Shown: one piece after another, positions 55,072 to 63,897 of the stretch
How the letters are laid out: each line of letters opens with the position of its first letter
Position numbering within the stretch: position 1 is the stretch's first letter
DNA from: Melaminivora jejuensis
Lineage (GTDB): Bacteria > Pseudomonadota > Gammaproteobacteria > Burkholderiales > Burkholderiaceae_C
DNA length: 64,000 nucleotides
NCBI RefSeq assembly: GCF_017811175.1
Contig: NZ_JACWIJ010000002.1
Coordinates: forward strand, 248,001 to 312,000
Direction of reading: 5' to 3'
Notes under the pieces: model-generated
What the model was told of the DNA's origin: nothing
What the model saw: the letters and a program-made list of their open reading frames with translations, nothing else
Database searches by the model: none
Position numbers and translations under genes: made by a program

Positions 55072-55937
55072 CGCTGCTCCAGCGCATCCCACTCCAGCTT
55101 GCCCACCAGCCGCTGGCGCTCGGCAAACGGCGCGACCAGGGCCGGGTCTTCGCGCACCTCGCGCGTATCGCGCAGCGTGGCCAGCACCTTTTGCATCCCG
55201 GCCAGCGCCCCTTGCAACGCAGCGTTGGCGTACAGCACGAAGCCGTAGCCCAGCGCGCCCAGCTCATCCGCGCCCACGATGGGTGTCTTGCCGCCGATGA
55301 CCATGTTCATGAGCTGCGGCGCAGCCAGGCGCCGGGGCAGCTCGCGCACTTCGGAGGCAGAGGTCACGGCCTCGACGAACAGGATGTCAGCGCCGGCCTC
55401 GGCGTACTGCTGCGCCCGCTCCACCGCAGCGTCGAAGCCATGGACGGCGGCGGCATCGGTGCGCGCCATGATGAGCAGGTCGCCGTCGCGCCGGGCGTCG
55501 CAGGCGGCGCGGATCTTGCCGACCATCTCGCTGGCCTCCACCACGTCCTTGCCGCTGAAGTGGCCGCAGCGCTTCGGGCTGACCTGGTCTTCGAGCTGGA
55601 TGCAGTCGGCGCCGGCGCGCTCCAGTACACGCACGGCGTGGTAGGTGTTGAGCGCGTTGCCAAAGCCCGTGTCGGCATCGACGATCAGCGGCAGCTCCAC
55701 CGCATCGCGGATGCGCGCCGTGTGGTCGGCGATGTCGGCCAGGCCCATGAAGCCCTGGTCGGGCAGGCCCAGCCACATGTTGGTCACACCGGCGCCGGTG
55801 ACGTAGATTGCCTCGAAGCCCATGTCGGCCACCACCCGGGCGGACAGGGCGTTGAAGGCGCCGGGAATGAGGACGCCGCGGCGCTGGGCCGCCAGCGCGC
55901 GCAACTGCTGCTTGGTGTTGTGCTGCTTGGTGCTCAT
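55062..55937 (-). CDS. Isocitrate lyase / PEP mutase family protein (oxaloacetate decarboxylase or 2,3-dimethylmalate lyase type)
   Basis: 291-aa TIM-barrel enzyme of the ICL/PEPM superfamily. Features: GVLIPGAFNALSARVVADMG, VDADTGFGN (metal-binding Asp), EDQVSPKRCGHFSGKDVVEA with the catalytic Cys in KRCGH, ARTDAA, and ADILFVEAVTS. Methylisocitrate lyase PrpB has KRCGHRP and a different C-terminus; the NMVIGGKTPIVGADELGALG stretch here is closer to the 2,3-dimethylmalate lyase / oxaloacetate decarboxylase branch. It is the last gene of the prpC-acnD-prpF cluster, so it may act as the lyase of the pathway, but that is inference. It overlaps a convergent pseudogene by 10 bp. Confidence 0.85.
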   Translation of the reverse strand: MSTKQHNTKQQLRALAAQRRGVLIPGAFNALSARVVADMGFEAIYVTGAGVTNMWLGLPDQGFMGLADIADHTARIRDAVELPLIVDADTGFGNALNTYHAVRVLERAGADCIQLEDQVSPKRCGHFSGKDVVEASEMVGKIRAACDARRDGDLLIMARTDAAAVHGFDAAVERAQQYAEAGADILFVEAVTSASEVRELPRRLAAPQLMNMVIGGKTPIVGADELGALGYGFVLYANAALQGALAGMQKVLATLRDTREVREDPALVAPFAERQRLVGKLEWDALEQRYQ

Positions 55938-55953
55938 ATCGTGTCCAAAGTAA

Positions 55954-57147
55954 TCAGAAACTGCCGGCGGGTACGCGCACCCAGCCTTCCATCAGGATGC
56001 GGGCGCTGCGGCTCATGACTGCCTTGCGCGCCTGCCACTGGCCGCCCGCGTCCTGTGCCACCTCGGCGCCCGCGCGCAGCGTGCCGCTGGGGTGGCCCAG
56101 GCGGATGTGCGTGCGCGGCGCACCGCCCGCCGCCTGGCAGACCAGCGTGCCGGGAATGGCTGCCGCAGTGGCGATGGCGACGGCCGCCGTGCCCATCATG
56201 GCGTGGTGCAGCCGGCCCATGGACAGGGCGCGCACCAGCACGTCCACGTCCTCTTGCGCGACTTGCTGGCCGCTGGAGGCGGTGTAGGCCGCAGGTGGTG
56301 CAACGAAGGCGATCTTTGGCGTGTGCTGGCGGCGCGCCGCCTCGGCCACGTGGTCGATCAGGCCCATGCGCACGGCGGCATGGGCGCGGATGGTCTCCAG
56401 GCGCGCCAGCGCTGCGGCGTCGCCATTGATGGCGGGTTGCAACTCGGTGCCGGTGTAGCCGAGGTCGTCGGCGTTCAGGAACACGGTGGGGATGCCGGCG
56501 TTGACGAAGCTGGCGGCAAAGCGCCCGATACCCGGCACGTCCAGCAGATCCTGCGCGTTGCCGGTGGGCAGCACGGCGCTGCTGGCGCCTTCCTCCTCGG
56601 GCGCGGGGTCGAGGAATTCGAGCACGATCTCGGCGGCGGGGAAGGCCACGCCGTCCAGCACGAAATCGCCCGCCTCCCGCACCTGCCCGCCATGCATGGG
56701 GACGTGGGCCATGATGGTCTTGCCAATGTTGGCCTGCCAGATACGCACGGTGCAGATGCCGTCCTGCGGCACGCGCTCGGGCGGCAGCAGGCCGGCGTAC
56801 AGGGCGAAGGCGGCGGCGGCAGCCGTCAGGTTGCCGCAGTTGCCCGACCAATCGACAAAATCGTCCTCGATGGCGACCTGGCCGTAGAGGTAGTCCACGT
56901 CGTGGCCGGCTCGCGTGCTGCGGCTCACGATCACGCACTTGCTGGTGCTGGAGGTGGCGCCACCCATGCCATCCACTTGCTTGCCGTAGGGGTCGGGGCT
57001 GCCAATCACGCGCTGCAGCAAGCGGTCGCGCGCGGGGCCGGGCTGCTGGCAGGCCGGGGGCAGGTCAGTCAGGCGGAAAAAGACGCCCTTGCTGGTGCCG
57101 CCGCGCATATACGTGGCGGGGATGCGCAGTTGCGGGTTGTTGCTCAT
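55954..57147 (-). CDS. prpF: 2-methylaconitate cis-trans isomerase PrpF
   Basis: Needed with AcnD for the acnD-type methylcitrate cycle. It is 397 aa with the diaminopimelate-epimerase-like double fold: IPATYMRGGTSKGVFFRLTD, SPDPYGKQVDGMGGATSSTS KC (split for length), VDWSGNCGNLTAAAAAFALY (catalytic Cys region), and RLHHAMMGTAAVAIATAAAI. It lies 16 bp upstream of the ICL-like gene and about 100 bp after acnD, with a composite repeat in between. The ATG at 57147 has no clear Shine-Dalgarno because the repeat ends 7 bp upstream. Confidence 0.95.
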   Translation of the reverse strand: MSNNPQLRIPATYMRGGTSKGVFFRLTDLPPACQQPGPARDRLLQRVIGSPDPYGKQVDGMGGATSSTSKCVIVSRSTRAGHDVDYLYGQVAIEDDFVDWSGNCGNLTAAAAAFALYAGLLPPERVPQDGICTVRIWQANIGKTIMAHVPMHGGQVREAGDFVLDGVAFPAAEIVLEFLDPAPEEEGASSAVLPTGNAQDLLDVPGIGRFAASFVNAGIPTVFLNADDLGYTGTELQPAINGDAAALARLETIRAHAAVRMGLIDHVAEAARRQHTPKIAFVAPPAAYTASSGQQVAQEDVDVLVRALSMGRLHHAMMGTAAVAIATAAAIPGTLVCQAAGGAPRTHIRLGHPSGTLRAGAEVAQDAGGQWQARKAVMSRSARILMEGWVRVPAGSF

Positions 57148-57148
57148 G

Positions 57149-57216
57149 TTTTCATAGCTGTTGACGCTGATTGGACGCCGGTTTGGCTCCCTATCCCCCG
57201 CAGGGGAGAGGGAGCC
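57149..57216 (+). repeat. Composite ATAGCT + GC-hairpin element between acnD and prpF
   Basis: Reads TTTTCATAGCTGTTGACGCT, GATTGGACGCCGGTTT, then GGCTCCCTATCCCC-CGCA-GGGGAGAGGGAGCC (57185-57216), a 14-bp stem with one mismatch. Same order and polarity as three other loci. Confidence 0.9.
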
Positions 57217-57249
57217 TGCGCGGCGGTGCGGCGCGGGTGGTTGCAGAGG

Positions 57250-59910
57250 TCACGGCAGGGCGGCGCAGTGCGCATCGGCCTGCATCGTTCCCCGCGCCGA
57301 GCGCGCCAGGAAATCCTGCGCAAAGCGTTGCAGCACGCCGCCGGCTTCATACACTGCCAGCTCATCCGCCGTATCCAGCCGGCAGCGCACCGGCACGCGC
57401 TGCACGGCGCCGCTGCGCTGGCGTACCAGCAGCTGCAGCGCGCCGCCCGGCTGCACCTCGCCCTGCACGTCGAACACCTCCGTGCCGTCCAGCCCCAGCG
57501 TGTGCCGCGTGGTGCCGGGCAGAAACTCCAGCGGCAGCACGCCCATGCCGATCAGGTTGGTGCGGTGGATGCGCTCGAAGCCCTCGGCCACGACCACCTC
57601 CACGCCGGCCAGCCGCACGCCCTTGGCCGCCCAGTCGCGGCTCGACCCCTGGCCGTAGTCGGCGCCGGCAATGACGATCAGCGGCTGGCGGCGCGAGAGA
57701 TACGTCTCGATGGCCTCCCACATGCGCATGACCTGGCCGTCCGGCTCGACGCGCGCCAGCGAGCCGGCGCGCACCTTGCCGTCAGCGTCCCGCACCATTT
57801 CGTTTCTCAGGGCCGGGTTGGCGAAGGTGGCGCGCATGGCCGTCAGGTGATCGCCCCGGTGCGTGGCGTAGGAATTGAAATCCTCCTCGGGCAGGCCCAT
57901 GCGCGCCAGGTATTCGCCGGCCGCGCTGTCGGCCAGGATGGCGTTGGAGGGCGACAGGTGGTCGGTGGTGATGTTGTCGGGCAGGATGGCCAGCGGGCGC
58001 AGGTTTTGCAGCGTGCGCGGATGCGCGGCCAGGGCGCCGATGCCCTCGGTGTCCCAATAGGGCGGGCGGCGGATGTAGGTGGACTGCGCTCGCCAGGCGT
58101 ATTGCGGCGCGGCGCGCGGGCCGCTGTCCTGGCGCAGCGCGAACATGGGCTGGTACACCGCCCGGTAGTGCTCAGGCCGCACGGCGGCGGCCACCACGGC
58201 GTCGATGTCCTCATCGCTGGGCCACAGGTCGCGCAGGCGCACTTCGCGGCCATCCGCCACGCCCAGCACATCGCGCTCGATGTCGAAGCGGATGGTGCCG
58301 GCCAGCGCATAGGCCACGACCAGCGGCGGCGAGGCCAGGAAGGCCTGCTTCGCATACGGATGGATGCGCCCGTCGAAGTTGCGGTTGCCCGAGAGCACGG
58401 CGGTGGTGTAGAGGTCTCGGTCGATGATCTCCTGCTGGATGGCCGGATCGAGCGCCCCGCTCATGCCGTTGCACGTGGTGCAGGCAAAGCCGACGATGCC
58501 AAAGCCCAGGGCTTGCAGGTCGCCCAGCAGACCGGCTTCTTTCAGATACAGCTCGACCGCGCGCGAGCCGGGCGCCAGCGAGGTCTTCACCCACAGCTTG
58601 CGCTGCAGGCCCAGCCGCCGCGCGTTGCGCGCCAGCAGCGCGGCGGCGATCACGTTGCGCGGGTTGCTGGTGTTGGTGCAACTGGTGATGGCGGCAATGA
58701 TGACGGCGCCATCGGGCATCAGGCCCTGCGCCTCGTCGGCGCGGGCCTGGTCCAGATCGATGGCGATGCCGCGCTCGGCCAGCTGCGCGGTGGGCAGGCG
58801 CCGGTGCGGGTTGGATGGCCCGGCCAGGTTGCGCTCCACGCCGGACAAATCGAACTGCAGCACGCGCTCGTACTGCACCTGCGCCAGCGCGTCCGCCCAC
58901 AGGCCGGCGGCGCGGGCGTAGCTGTCCACCAGCTGCACCTGCTGCTCCTCGCGCCCGGTCAGGCGCAGATAGGCAAGCGTCTGCTCGTCGATGGCGAACA
59001 GGGCGGCGGTGGCGCCGTACTCCGGGCACATGTTGGAGATCGTTGCGCGGTCGCCGATGGTCAGGGAGCGTGCGCCGTCGCCAAAGAATTCGAGGTAGGC
59101 GCCGACCACCTTGTGCTGGCGCAGGAACTCGGTCAGCGCCAGCACGATGTCGGTGGCGGTGATGCCCGGCGGGCAGCGCCCGGTGAGCTGCACGCCGACG
59201 ATCTCGGGCAGGCGCATCCACGACGGGCGGCCCAGCATGACGGCCTCGGCCTCCAGCCCGCCCACGCCGACTGCAATCACGCCCAGGGCATCGACGTGGG
59301 GCGTGTGGCTGTCGGTGCCCACGCAGGTATCGGGGAAGGCCACGCCGTCCTGCACGTACACGACGGGCGACATTTTCTCCAGATTGATCTGGTGCATGAT
59401 CCCGTTGCCCGCCGGGATGACATCGACGTTGGCAAAGGCCTGCTGGCACCAGTCGATGAAGTGGAAGCGATCCTCGTTGCGCCGATCCTCGATGGCGCGG
59501 TTTCTGGCAAACGCATCCGGCTCGAAGCCGCTGCACTCCACGGCCAGCGAGTGATCCACGATCAGCTGCACCGGCACCACCGGGTTGACCTGCGCCGCAT
59601 CGCCCCCCTGCGCGGCAATGGCGTCGCGCAGACCGGCCAGATCGACCAGCGCCGTCTGGCCCAGGATGTCATGGCACACGACGCGCACCGGCCACCAGGG
59701 GAAGTCGGCATCGCGGCGGCGCTCGATCAGCTGGCGCAGGTAGGCAGGCAGGTGCCGGGCATCGGCGCGGCGCACCAGGTTTTCCGCGTGGACGCGGGCG
59801 GTATAGGGCAGGCCGGCCCAGGCGTCGGGCGCCAGGTCTTCGACGGCGGCGCGGGCGTCGTAGTAGTGCAGGGCGGTGCCGGGCAGGGGTTTGCGGTAGG
59901 GGTGGGTCAT
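57250..59910 (-). CDS. acnD: 2-methylcitrate dehydratase / 2-methyl-cis-aconitate hydratase, Fe-S dependent
   Basis: Aconitase-family enzyme of the methylcitrate cycle, 886 aa. Active-site and substrate regions: NRNEDRFHFIDWCQQAF-like ERYHF region (RRNEDRFHFIDWCQQAFANV), PVVYVQDGVAFPDTCVGTDS HTPHVDALG (split), and 4Fe-4S cysteines in AITSCTNTSNPRNVIAA and FACTTCNGMSGALDP. The C-terminal swivel domain has GADYGQGSSRDWAAKGVRL. AcnD, rather than AcnA, is indicated by the linkage to prpF and prpC. The intergenic regions on both sides contain composite repeats. Confidence 0.95.
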   Translation of the reverse strand: MTHPYRKPLPGTALHYYDARAAVEDLAPDAWAGLPYTARVHAENLVRRADARHLPAYLRQLIERRRDADFPWWPVRVVCHDILGQTALVDLAGLRDAIAAQGGDAAQVNPVVPVQLIVDHSLAVECSGFEPDAFARNRAIEDRRNEDRFHFIDWCQQAFANVDVIPAGNGIMHQINLEKMSPVVYVQDGVAFPDTCVGTDSHTPHVDALGVIAVGVGGLEAEAVMLGRPSWMRLPEIVGVQLTGRCPPGITATDIVLALTEFLRQHKVVGAYLEFFGDGARSLTIGDRATISNMCPEYGATAALFAIDEQTLAYLRLTGREEQQVQLVDSYARAAGLWADALAQVQYERVLQFDLSGVERNLAGPSNPHRRLPTAQLAERGIAIDLDQARADEAQGLMPDGAVIIAAITSCTNTSNPRNVIAAALLARNARRLGLQRKLWVKTSLAPGSRAVELYLKEAGLLGDLQALGFGIVGFACTTCNGMSGALDPAIQQEIIDRDLYTTAVLSGNRNFDGRIHPYAKQAFLASPPLVVAYALAGTIRFDIERDVLGVADGREVRLRDLWPSDEDIDAVVAAAVRPEHYRAVYQPMFALRQDSGPRAAPQYAWRAQSTYIRRPPYWDTEGIGALAAHPRTLQNLRPLAILPDNITTDHLSPSNAILADSAAGEYLARMGLPEEDFNSYATHRGDHLTAMRATFANPALRNEMVRDADGKVRAGSLARVEPDGQVMRMWEAIETYLSRRQPLIVIAGADYGQGSSRDWAAKGVRLAGVEVVVAEGFERIHRTNLIGMGVLPLEFLPGTTRHTLGLDGTEVFDVQGEVQPGGALQLLVRQRSGAVQRVPVRCRLDTADELAVYEAGGVLQRFAQDFLARSARGTMQADAHCAALP

Positions 59911-59930
59911 CGTGTTTTGCGTGGGTTGTG

Positions 59931-60007
59931 GCTCCCTATCCCGCCAGCGGGAGAGGGAGAAAACAGCCGCTAGCCCTTGCCAGGCAAGGGGCAGCAGCTA
60001 TCAAATT
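59931..60007 (-). repeat. Composite ATAGCT + GC-hairpin element between prpC and acnD
   Basis: On the minus strand: AAATTTGATAGCTGCTGCCC, CTTGCCTGGCAAGGG (itself a perfect palindrome), CTAGCGGCTGTTTT, then CTCCCTCTCCCGC-TG-GCGGGATAGGGAG (hairpin 59932-59959). Same architecture as at 57.2 kb. Confidence 0.9.
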
Positions 60008-60023
60008 TGCATTTTCTGCACCC

Positions 60024-61202
60024 TCACAGGCGCTCGTCGATGGGCACAAATCGCTGATCCTGCGGCCCGACATAGTTCGCGCTCGGGCGGATGATCTTGT
60101 TGTCGATGCGCTGCTCGATGACGTGCGCTGCCCAGCCGCTGGTGCGGGCGATGACGAACAGCGGCGTGAACATGGCGGTGGGCACTTGCATCATGTGGTA
60201 GCTCACGGCGCTGAACCAGTCCAGGTTGGGGAACATGCGCTTTTCCTGCCACATGACGGCCTCCAGCCGCTCGGCGATGTCGTACATCTTCATCGAGCCG
60301 GCTTCTTCTGAAAGGCGCCGTGCCACGCCCTTGATGATGGCGTTGCGCGGGTCGCTCACCGTATAGACCGGGTGGCCGAAGCCGATCACCACCTCCTTGT
60401 TCTGCACGCGCCGGCGGATATCGGCCTCCGCCTCATCCGGGCTGTCGTAGCGCTTTTGCACCTCGAACGCCACCTCGTTGGCCCCGCCATGCTTGGGGCC
60501 GCGCAGCGCGCCGATGGCGCCGGCGATGCATGAGTACATGTCGCTGCCCGTGCCGGCGATGACCCGCGCGGCGAAGGTGGAGGCGTTGAACTCGTGCTCG
60601 GCGTACAGGTTCAGCGAGGTGTGCATGGCGCGCACCCAGCTGTCTGGCGCCCGCGTGCCGTGCAGCAGGTGCAGGAAGTGCCCGCCGATGGACTCGTCAT
60701 CGGTCTCCACCTCGATGCGCCGGCCGCCATTGCTGAAGTGCCACCAGTACAGCAGCATGGAGCCCAGGCAAGCCATCAGCCGGTCGGCGATGTCGCGGCT
60801 GCCGGGCAGGTTGTGGTCGTCTTTCTCGGGCAGCGCGCAGCCCAGGGCCGATACGCCCGTGCGCATCACGTCCATGGGGTGGCTGGCGGCGGGCAGCTGC
60901 TCCAGCGCGGCCTTCACGCCCGCAGGCAGGCCGCGCAGGGCGCGCAGCTTGGCCTTGTAGGCGGCCAGCTCGGCGCGCGTGGGCAGCTTGCCGTGCACCA
61001 GCAGGTGGGCGATCTCCTCGAACTCGCAGACCTCGGCGATGTCCAGGATGTCGTAGCCGCGGTAGTGCAGGTCGTTGCCGCTGCGGCCCACGGTGCACAG
61101 GGCGGTGTTGCCGGCCGTCACGCCCGACAGGGCGACGGACTTCTTGGGCTTCGGGGCGGATGGCTGGGCGGCCTCGGGGACGGGGCTCAGGACGGCGCTC
61201 AT
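60024..61202 (-). CDS. prpC: 2-methylcitrate synthase
   Basis: Condenses propionyl-CoA with oxaloacetate. Citrate-synthase fold, 392 aa: [56 protein letters not shown] (catalytic His), [20 protein letters not shown] and [16 protein letters not shown] (catalytic His), and the C-terminal [19 protein letters not shown]. The leader of 30 residues is Ala/Pro/Lys-rich. It is first gene of the prpC-acnD-prpF operon and divergent from the ScfR/RamB-like regulator. Confidence 0.95.
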   Translation of the reverse strand: MSAVLSPVPEAAQPSAPKPKKSVALSGVTAGNTALCTVGRSGNDLHYRGYDILDIAEVCEFEEIAHLLVHGKLPTRAELAAYKAKLRALRGLPAGVKAALEQLPAASHPMDVMRTGVSALGCALPEKDDHNLPGSRDIADRLMACLGSMLLYWWHFSNGGRRIEVETDDESIGGHFLHLLHGTRAPDSWVRAMHTSLNLYAEHEFNASTFAARVIAGTGSDMYSCIAGAIGALRGPKHGGANEVAFEVQKRYDSPDEAEADIRRRVQNKEVVIGFGHPVYTVSDPRNAIIKGVARRLSEEAGSMKMYDIAERLEAVMWQEKRMFPNLDWFSAVSYHMMQVPTAMFTPLFVIARTSGWAAHVIEQRIDNKIIRPSANYVGPQDQRFVPIDERL

Positions 61203-61249
61203 GGGTGCAGGTTCTCCGTGTCGAAAGGCTATGGCGGGGCTTGCCACCC

Positions 61250-61340
61250 TTCGCAATTTACGCACAATGGCGCCCCCGCATAAGCCCTGAATTGGCGTAG
61301 CAAAGCGAAGCCTGCACCCAGGAATTGCAAATTTTGCGAA
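61250..61340. promoter_or_regulatory. Candidate operators of the propionate regulator
   Basis: TTCGCAA at 61250-61256 and the dyad TTGCAAATTTTGCGAA at 61325-61340 lie between the divergent prpC and regulator genes. RamB-type regulators bind TTTGCAAA-like sites, so these are good candidates. ACGCACAATGG at 61260-61270 is a -10-like sequence. Confidence 0.55.
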
Positions 61341-61361
61341 CGACAGCAAAGAACCTCTGAC

Positions 61362-62825
61362 ATGAAAAAGACCTTCATGGGCGTGCGTCTGCGCCGCCTG
61401 CGCGAGGAGCGCGGCCTGACCCAGGTGGCGCTGGCGCGCGCGCTGGATCTGTCGGCCAGCTACCTGAACCAGATCGAGCAGAACCAGCGCCCGCTCACCG
61501 TGCCGGTGCTGCTGAAGATCAACGCCGTGTTCGGCGTCGATGTGCAGCAGTTTTCCGAGGGCGACGAGGCACGGCTGATCGCCGGCCTGCGCGAGGTCTG
61601 CGCCGAGCTGGCCGGCGGCGCAGCGCAGGACGCCGTGTCGCTGGCGGAAATCCGCGAGCTGGCGGCCAACATGCCCGCCGTGGCGCGCACGCTGCTGGCG
61701 CTGCACGACAGCCGGCGCGCTGCCGACGAGCGCCTGGCCGCGCTGTCGCAGCATCTGGAGGATGGCCGCGCCAACCCGGCTGCTGCCGCACAGCCGGCCC
61801 CGCCCATGGCCTTCGAGCAGGTGCGCGACTTCTTTTATTCGCGGCACAACCACATCGCGCCGCTGGACGATGCCGCCGAGGCGCTGGCCAGCGCCTGGGG
61901 CCTGCCCGAGCGCGTCAGCGACACCGCCCTGGCCCGGCGGCTGGAGGCGCAGCACGGCGTGCGCGTGGCCCTGCTGCCCGAAGCCGCGCCCGGCGCCGAG
62001 GGCGAGGCGGCGCTGCGCCGCTTCGACGCTCAGGCGCGCGTGCTGCATTTGGGAGCCAGCCTGCTGCCGGCGCAGCGCGCCTTCCAGATGGCGACGCAAC
62101 TGGCCTTTCTGGAAGTCGAGGACGCGCTGGCCCAGACCGTGGCGCAGGCCGTGCAGACGGGCAGCCTGAGCGGCGCGGCGGCGCAGTCGCTGGCGCGCAT
62201 CGGCCTGGCCAACTACTTTGCCGGCGCGCTGCTGCTGCCCTACACGCGCTTTGTGCGCGCGGCCGAAGAGCTGCACTACGACATCGAGCGGCTGGCGCAG
62301 CGCTTCGGCGTGGGCTTCGAGACCGTGTGCCACCGCTTGTCCACGCTGCAGCGCCCGGGCGCGCGCGGCGTGCCGTTTTTCTTCATCCGGGTGGATCGGG
62401 CCGGCAACATCAGCAAGCGCCAGTCGGCCACGCATTTCCACTTCAGCAAGATCGGCGGCACCTGCCCGCTGTGGAACGTGTACGAGGCCTTTGCCCAGCC
62501 CGGGCGCATCGTGCGCCAGCTGGCGCGGATGCCGGACGGGAGGTCTTATCTGTGGATTGCCCGCACCGTGACGCGCAGCGCCGGCGGCTGGGGCGCGCCG
62601 CAGCGGCAGTTCTCGGTGGCGCTGGGCTGCGACGTGCAGCACGCGGGCGCCCTGGTCTATGGACGCGGGCTGGATCTGGGCGATGCGGCGGCGTATGTGC
62701 CCATCGGCATGGGCTGCAAGGTCTGCGAGCGCACGGCCTGCCCGCAGCGGGCGTTTCCGCCGATCGGGCGGGCGCTGCAGGTGAGTGAGGACAGGAGCAG
62801 TCTGGTGCCGTATGAGGCGGGCTGA
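61362..62825 (+). CDS. XRE-family short-chain fatty acyl regulator (RamB/ScfR-like)
   Basis: 487-aa regulator. N-terminal [43 protein letters not shown]. Middle ImmA/IrrE-like (DUF955) region: [41 protein letters not shown]-terminal DUF2083-type zinc-binding-like region: [37 protein letters not shown] sequence ([20 protein letters not shown]). This architecture belongs to regulators of methylcitrate/glyoxylate genes. Divergent position from prpC supports control of the propionate operon. Confidence 0.92.
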   Translation: MKKTFMGVRLRRLREERGLTQVALARALDLSASYLNQIEQNQRPLTVPVLLKINAVFGVDVQQFSEGDEARLIAGLREVCAELAGGAAQDAVSLAEIRELAANMPAVARTLLALHDSRRAADERLAALSQHLEDGRANPAAAAQPAPPMAFEQVRDFFYSRHNHIAPLDDAAEALASAWGLPERVSDTALARRLEAQHGVRVALLPEAAPGAEGEAALRRFDAQARVLHLGASLLPAQRAFQMATQLAFLEVEDALAQTVAQAVQTGSLSGAAAQSLARIGLANYFAGALLLPYTRFVRAAEELHYDIERLAQRFGVGFETVCHRLSTLQRPGARGVPFFFIRVDRAGNISKRQSATHFHFSKIGGTCPLWNVYEAFAQPGRIVRQLARMPDGRSYLWIARTVTRSAGGWGAPQRQFSVALGCDVQHAGALVYGRGLDLGDAAAYVPIGMGCKVCERTACPQRAFPPIGRALQVSEDRSSLVPYEAG

Positions 62826-62849
62826 GGGGCGGGCCTGGGTGGGCGTGTA

Positions 62850-62905
62850 GATGCTACTGAATAAATAGCTGTCAGCGCTTGGTGGGCAAGGGTTTTAATT
62901 GATTT
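62850..62905 (+). repeat. ATAGCT dispersed repeat, last copy
   Basis: Reads TAAATAGCTGTCAGCGCTTG, then GTGGGCAAGGGTTTTAATTG. It lies between the propionate regulator and the yefM operator. Confidence 0.9.
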
Positions 62906-62923
62906 TGTACAATAATTAGTACA
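62906..62923. promoter_or_regulatory. yefM-yoeB operator/promoter
   Basis: TGTAC-AATAATTA-GTACA is a dyad containing the TGTAC(A) core known for YefM binding in E. coli, and overlaps a TACAAT -10-like hexamer 25 bp before the yefM start. Confidence 0.75.
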
Positions 62924-62937
62924 TATTGGAGGTTGCC

Positions 62938-63189
62938 ATGGATGCCATCACTTACTCTGCTGCCCGGGCCAATCTGGCGGCCACCATGGATCGCGTCTGC
63001 GATGACAGCGAGCCCATCATCATTACCCGCAGCGGCCAGCGGTCGGTGGTCATGCTGTCGCTGGAGGATTACAACGCACTGGAAGAAACTGCCTATTTGC
63101 TGCGCAGCCCGAAAAATGCCAAACGGCTGATGGACGCGATCGCTGAGCTGGAATCATGCAAGGGCCGTGAGCAGGCGCTGATCGAATGA
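62938..63189 (+). CDS. yefM: Antitoxin YefM
   Basis: 83-aa Phd/YefM antitoxin: MDAITYSAARANLAATMDRV CDD (split), EPIIITRSGQRSVVMLSLED and YNALEETAYLLRSPKNAKRL. The N-terminal half binds DNA and the C-terminal helix binds the toxin. GGAGG Shine-Dalgarno 7 bp before ATG. The stop overlaps the toxin start (ATGA). Confidence 0.95.
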   Translation: MDAITYSAARANLAATMDRVCDDSEPIIITRSGQRSVVMLSLEDYNALEETAYLLRSPKNAKRLMDAIAELESCKGREQALIE

Positions 63190-63440
63190 AGCTGGTTTTT
63201 GCCGAACAGGCCTGGCAAGACTATCTGTACTGGCAGGAGAACGACAAAAAGCTGGTGCAGAGGATCAATGCTCTCATCAGGGAAACCAGCCGCACGCCAT
63301 TTCAGGGGACGGGCAAGCCCGAACCCCTGAAGCACGCATTTTCAGGCTATTGCTCTCGGCGCATCACCGGCGAGCACCGGATGGTCTACAAGGCGAGTGA
63401 GGGGGAGCTGCTGATTGCCCAGCTGCGCTACCACTACTGA
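63186..63440 (+). CDS. yoeB: Toxin YoeB (ribosome-dependent mRNA endonuclease)
   Basis: 84-aa RelE-fold toxin: FAEQAWQDYLYWQENDKKLV, INALIRETSRTPFQGTGKPE PLKH (split), GYCSRRITGEHRMVYKASEG and the C-terminal AQLRYHY. The catalytic Glu (in PFQGTGKPEPLK), Arg (SRRI) and C-terminal His/Tyr (RYHY) are all present, so it should be active. Translation is coupled to yefM. Confidence 0.96.
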   Translation: MKLVFAEQAWQDYLYWQENDKKLVQRINALIRETSRTPFQGTGKPEPLKHAFSGYCSRRITGEHRMVYKASEGELLIAQLRYHY

Positions 63441-63450
63441 TATGGATGGC

Positions 63451-63897
63451 TCAGGATTTGCCCGAGCCGCCGTCTCCCAGCGACGCACTCCACCTGTCTC
63501 CCCAGCCCGTGCGCAGCCTGTCCATGTCCCGCCGATCCCGCTTGGTCGGCCGTCCGCCCTGCAGGTCATCCGCCGGCTCTGGCGCCAGCCGCCGCGCCAG
63601 CATTGCCTGTTCGCGTGCCGCGATGCTTTCGGCGGTTTCGTAGTACAGCAGTTGCGCCACCGCCGCCGGCCCGCGCATGTTGCTCAAGCCGCGCACCACC
63701 ACCGTGCGCGCCGTGTGGCCCTGGCGCAGCGCTACGGTATCGCCCACGCGCAACTCGCGCGCGGCCTTGGCGTTCTGGCCGTTCACGGTGACGCGGCCAC
63801 GACCGATTTCCTCGACGGCCAGGCCGCGCGTCTTGTAAAAGCGCGCGCACCACAGCCATTTGTCCAGACGCATGGATTCCAGGGGTTGGGCAGTCAT
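63451..63897 (-). CDS. hslR: S4-domain RNA-binding protein (Hsp15/HslR)
   Basis: Binds free 50S subunits carrying nascent chains. 148 aa; S4 domain MRLDKWLWCARFYKTRGLAV, EEIGRGRVTVNGQNAKAARE, then VVVRGLSNMRGPAAVAQLLY YE (split) and a basic C-terminal tail RPTKRDRRDMDRLRTGWGDR typical of HslR. An internal ATG eight codons later (63873) could also serve as start. It is convergent with yoeB. Confidence 0.93.
   Translation of the reverse strand: MTAQPLESMRLDKWLWCARFYKTRGLAVEEIGRGRVTVNGQNAKAARELRVGDTVALRQGHTARTVVVRGLSNMRGPAAVAQLLYYETAESIAAREQAMLARRLAPEPADDLQGGRPTKRDRRDMDRLRTGWGDRWSASLGDGGSGKS

Noticed and set aside
56092..59973. 1293-codon open frame opposite prpF and acnD
   Set aside because: It crosses two well-supported genes on the other strand and has the composition of an antisense frame.
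61203..62642. Extension of prpC upstream by 480 codons
   Set aside because: It is antisense to the propionate regulator; prpC begins at 61202.
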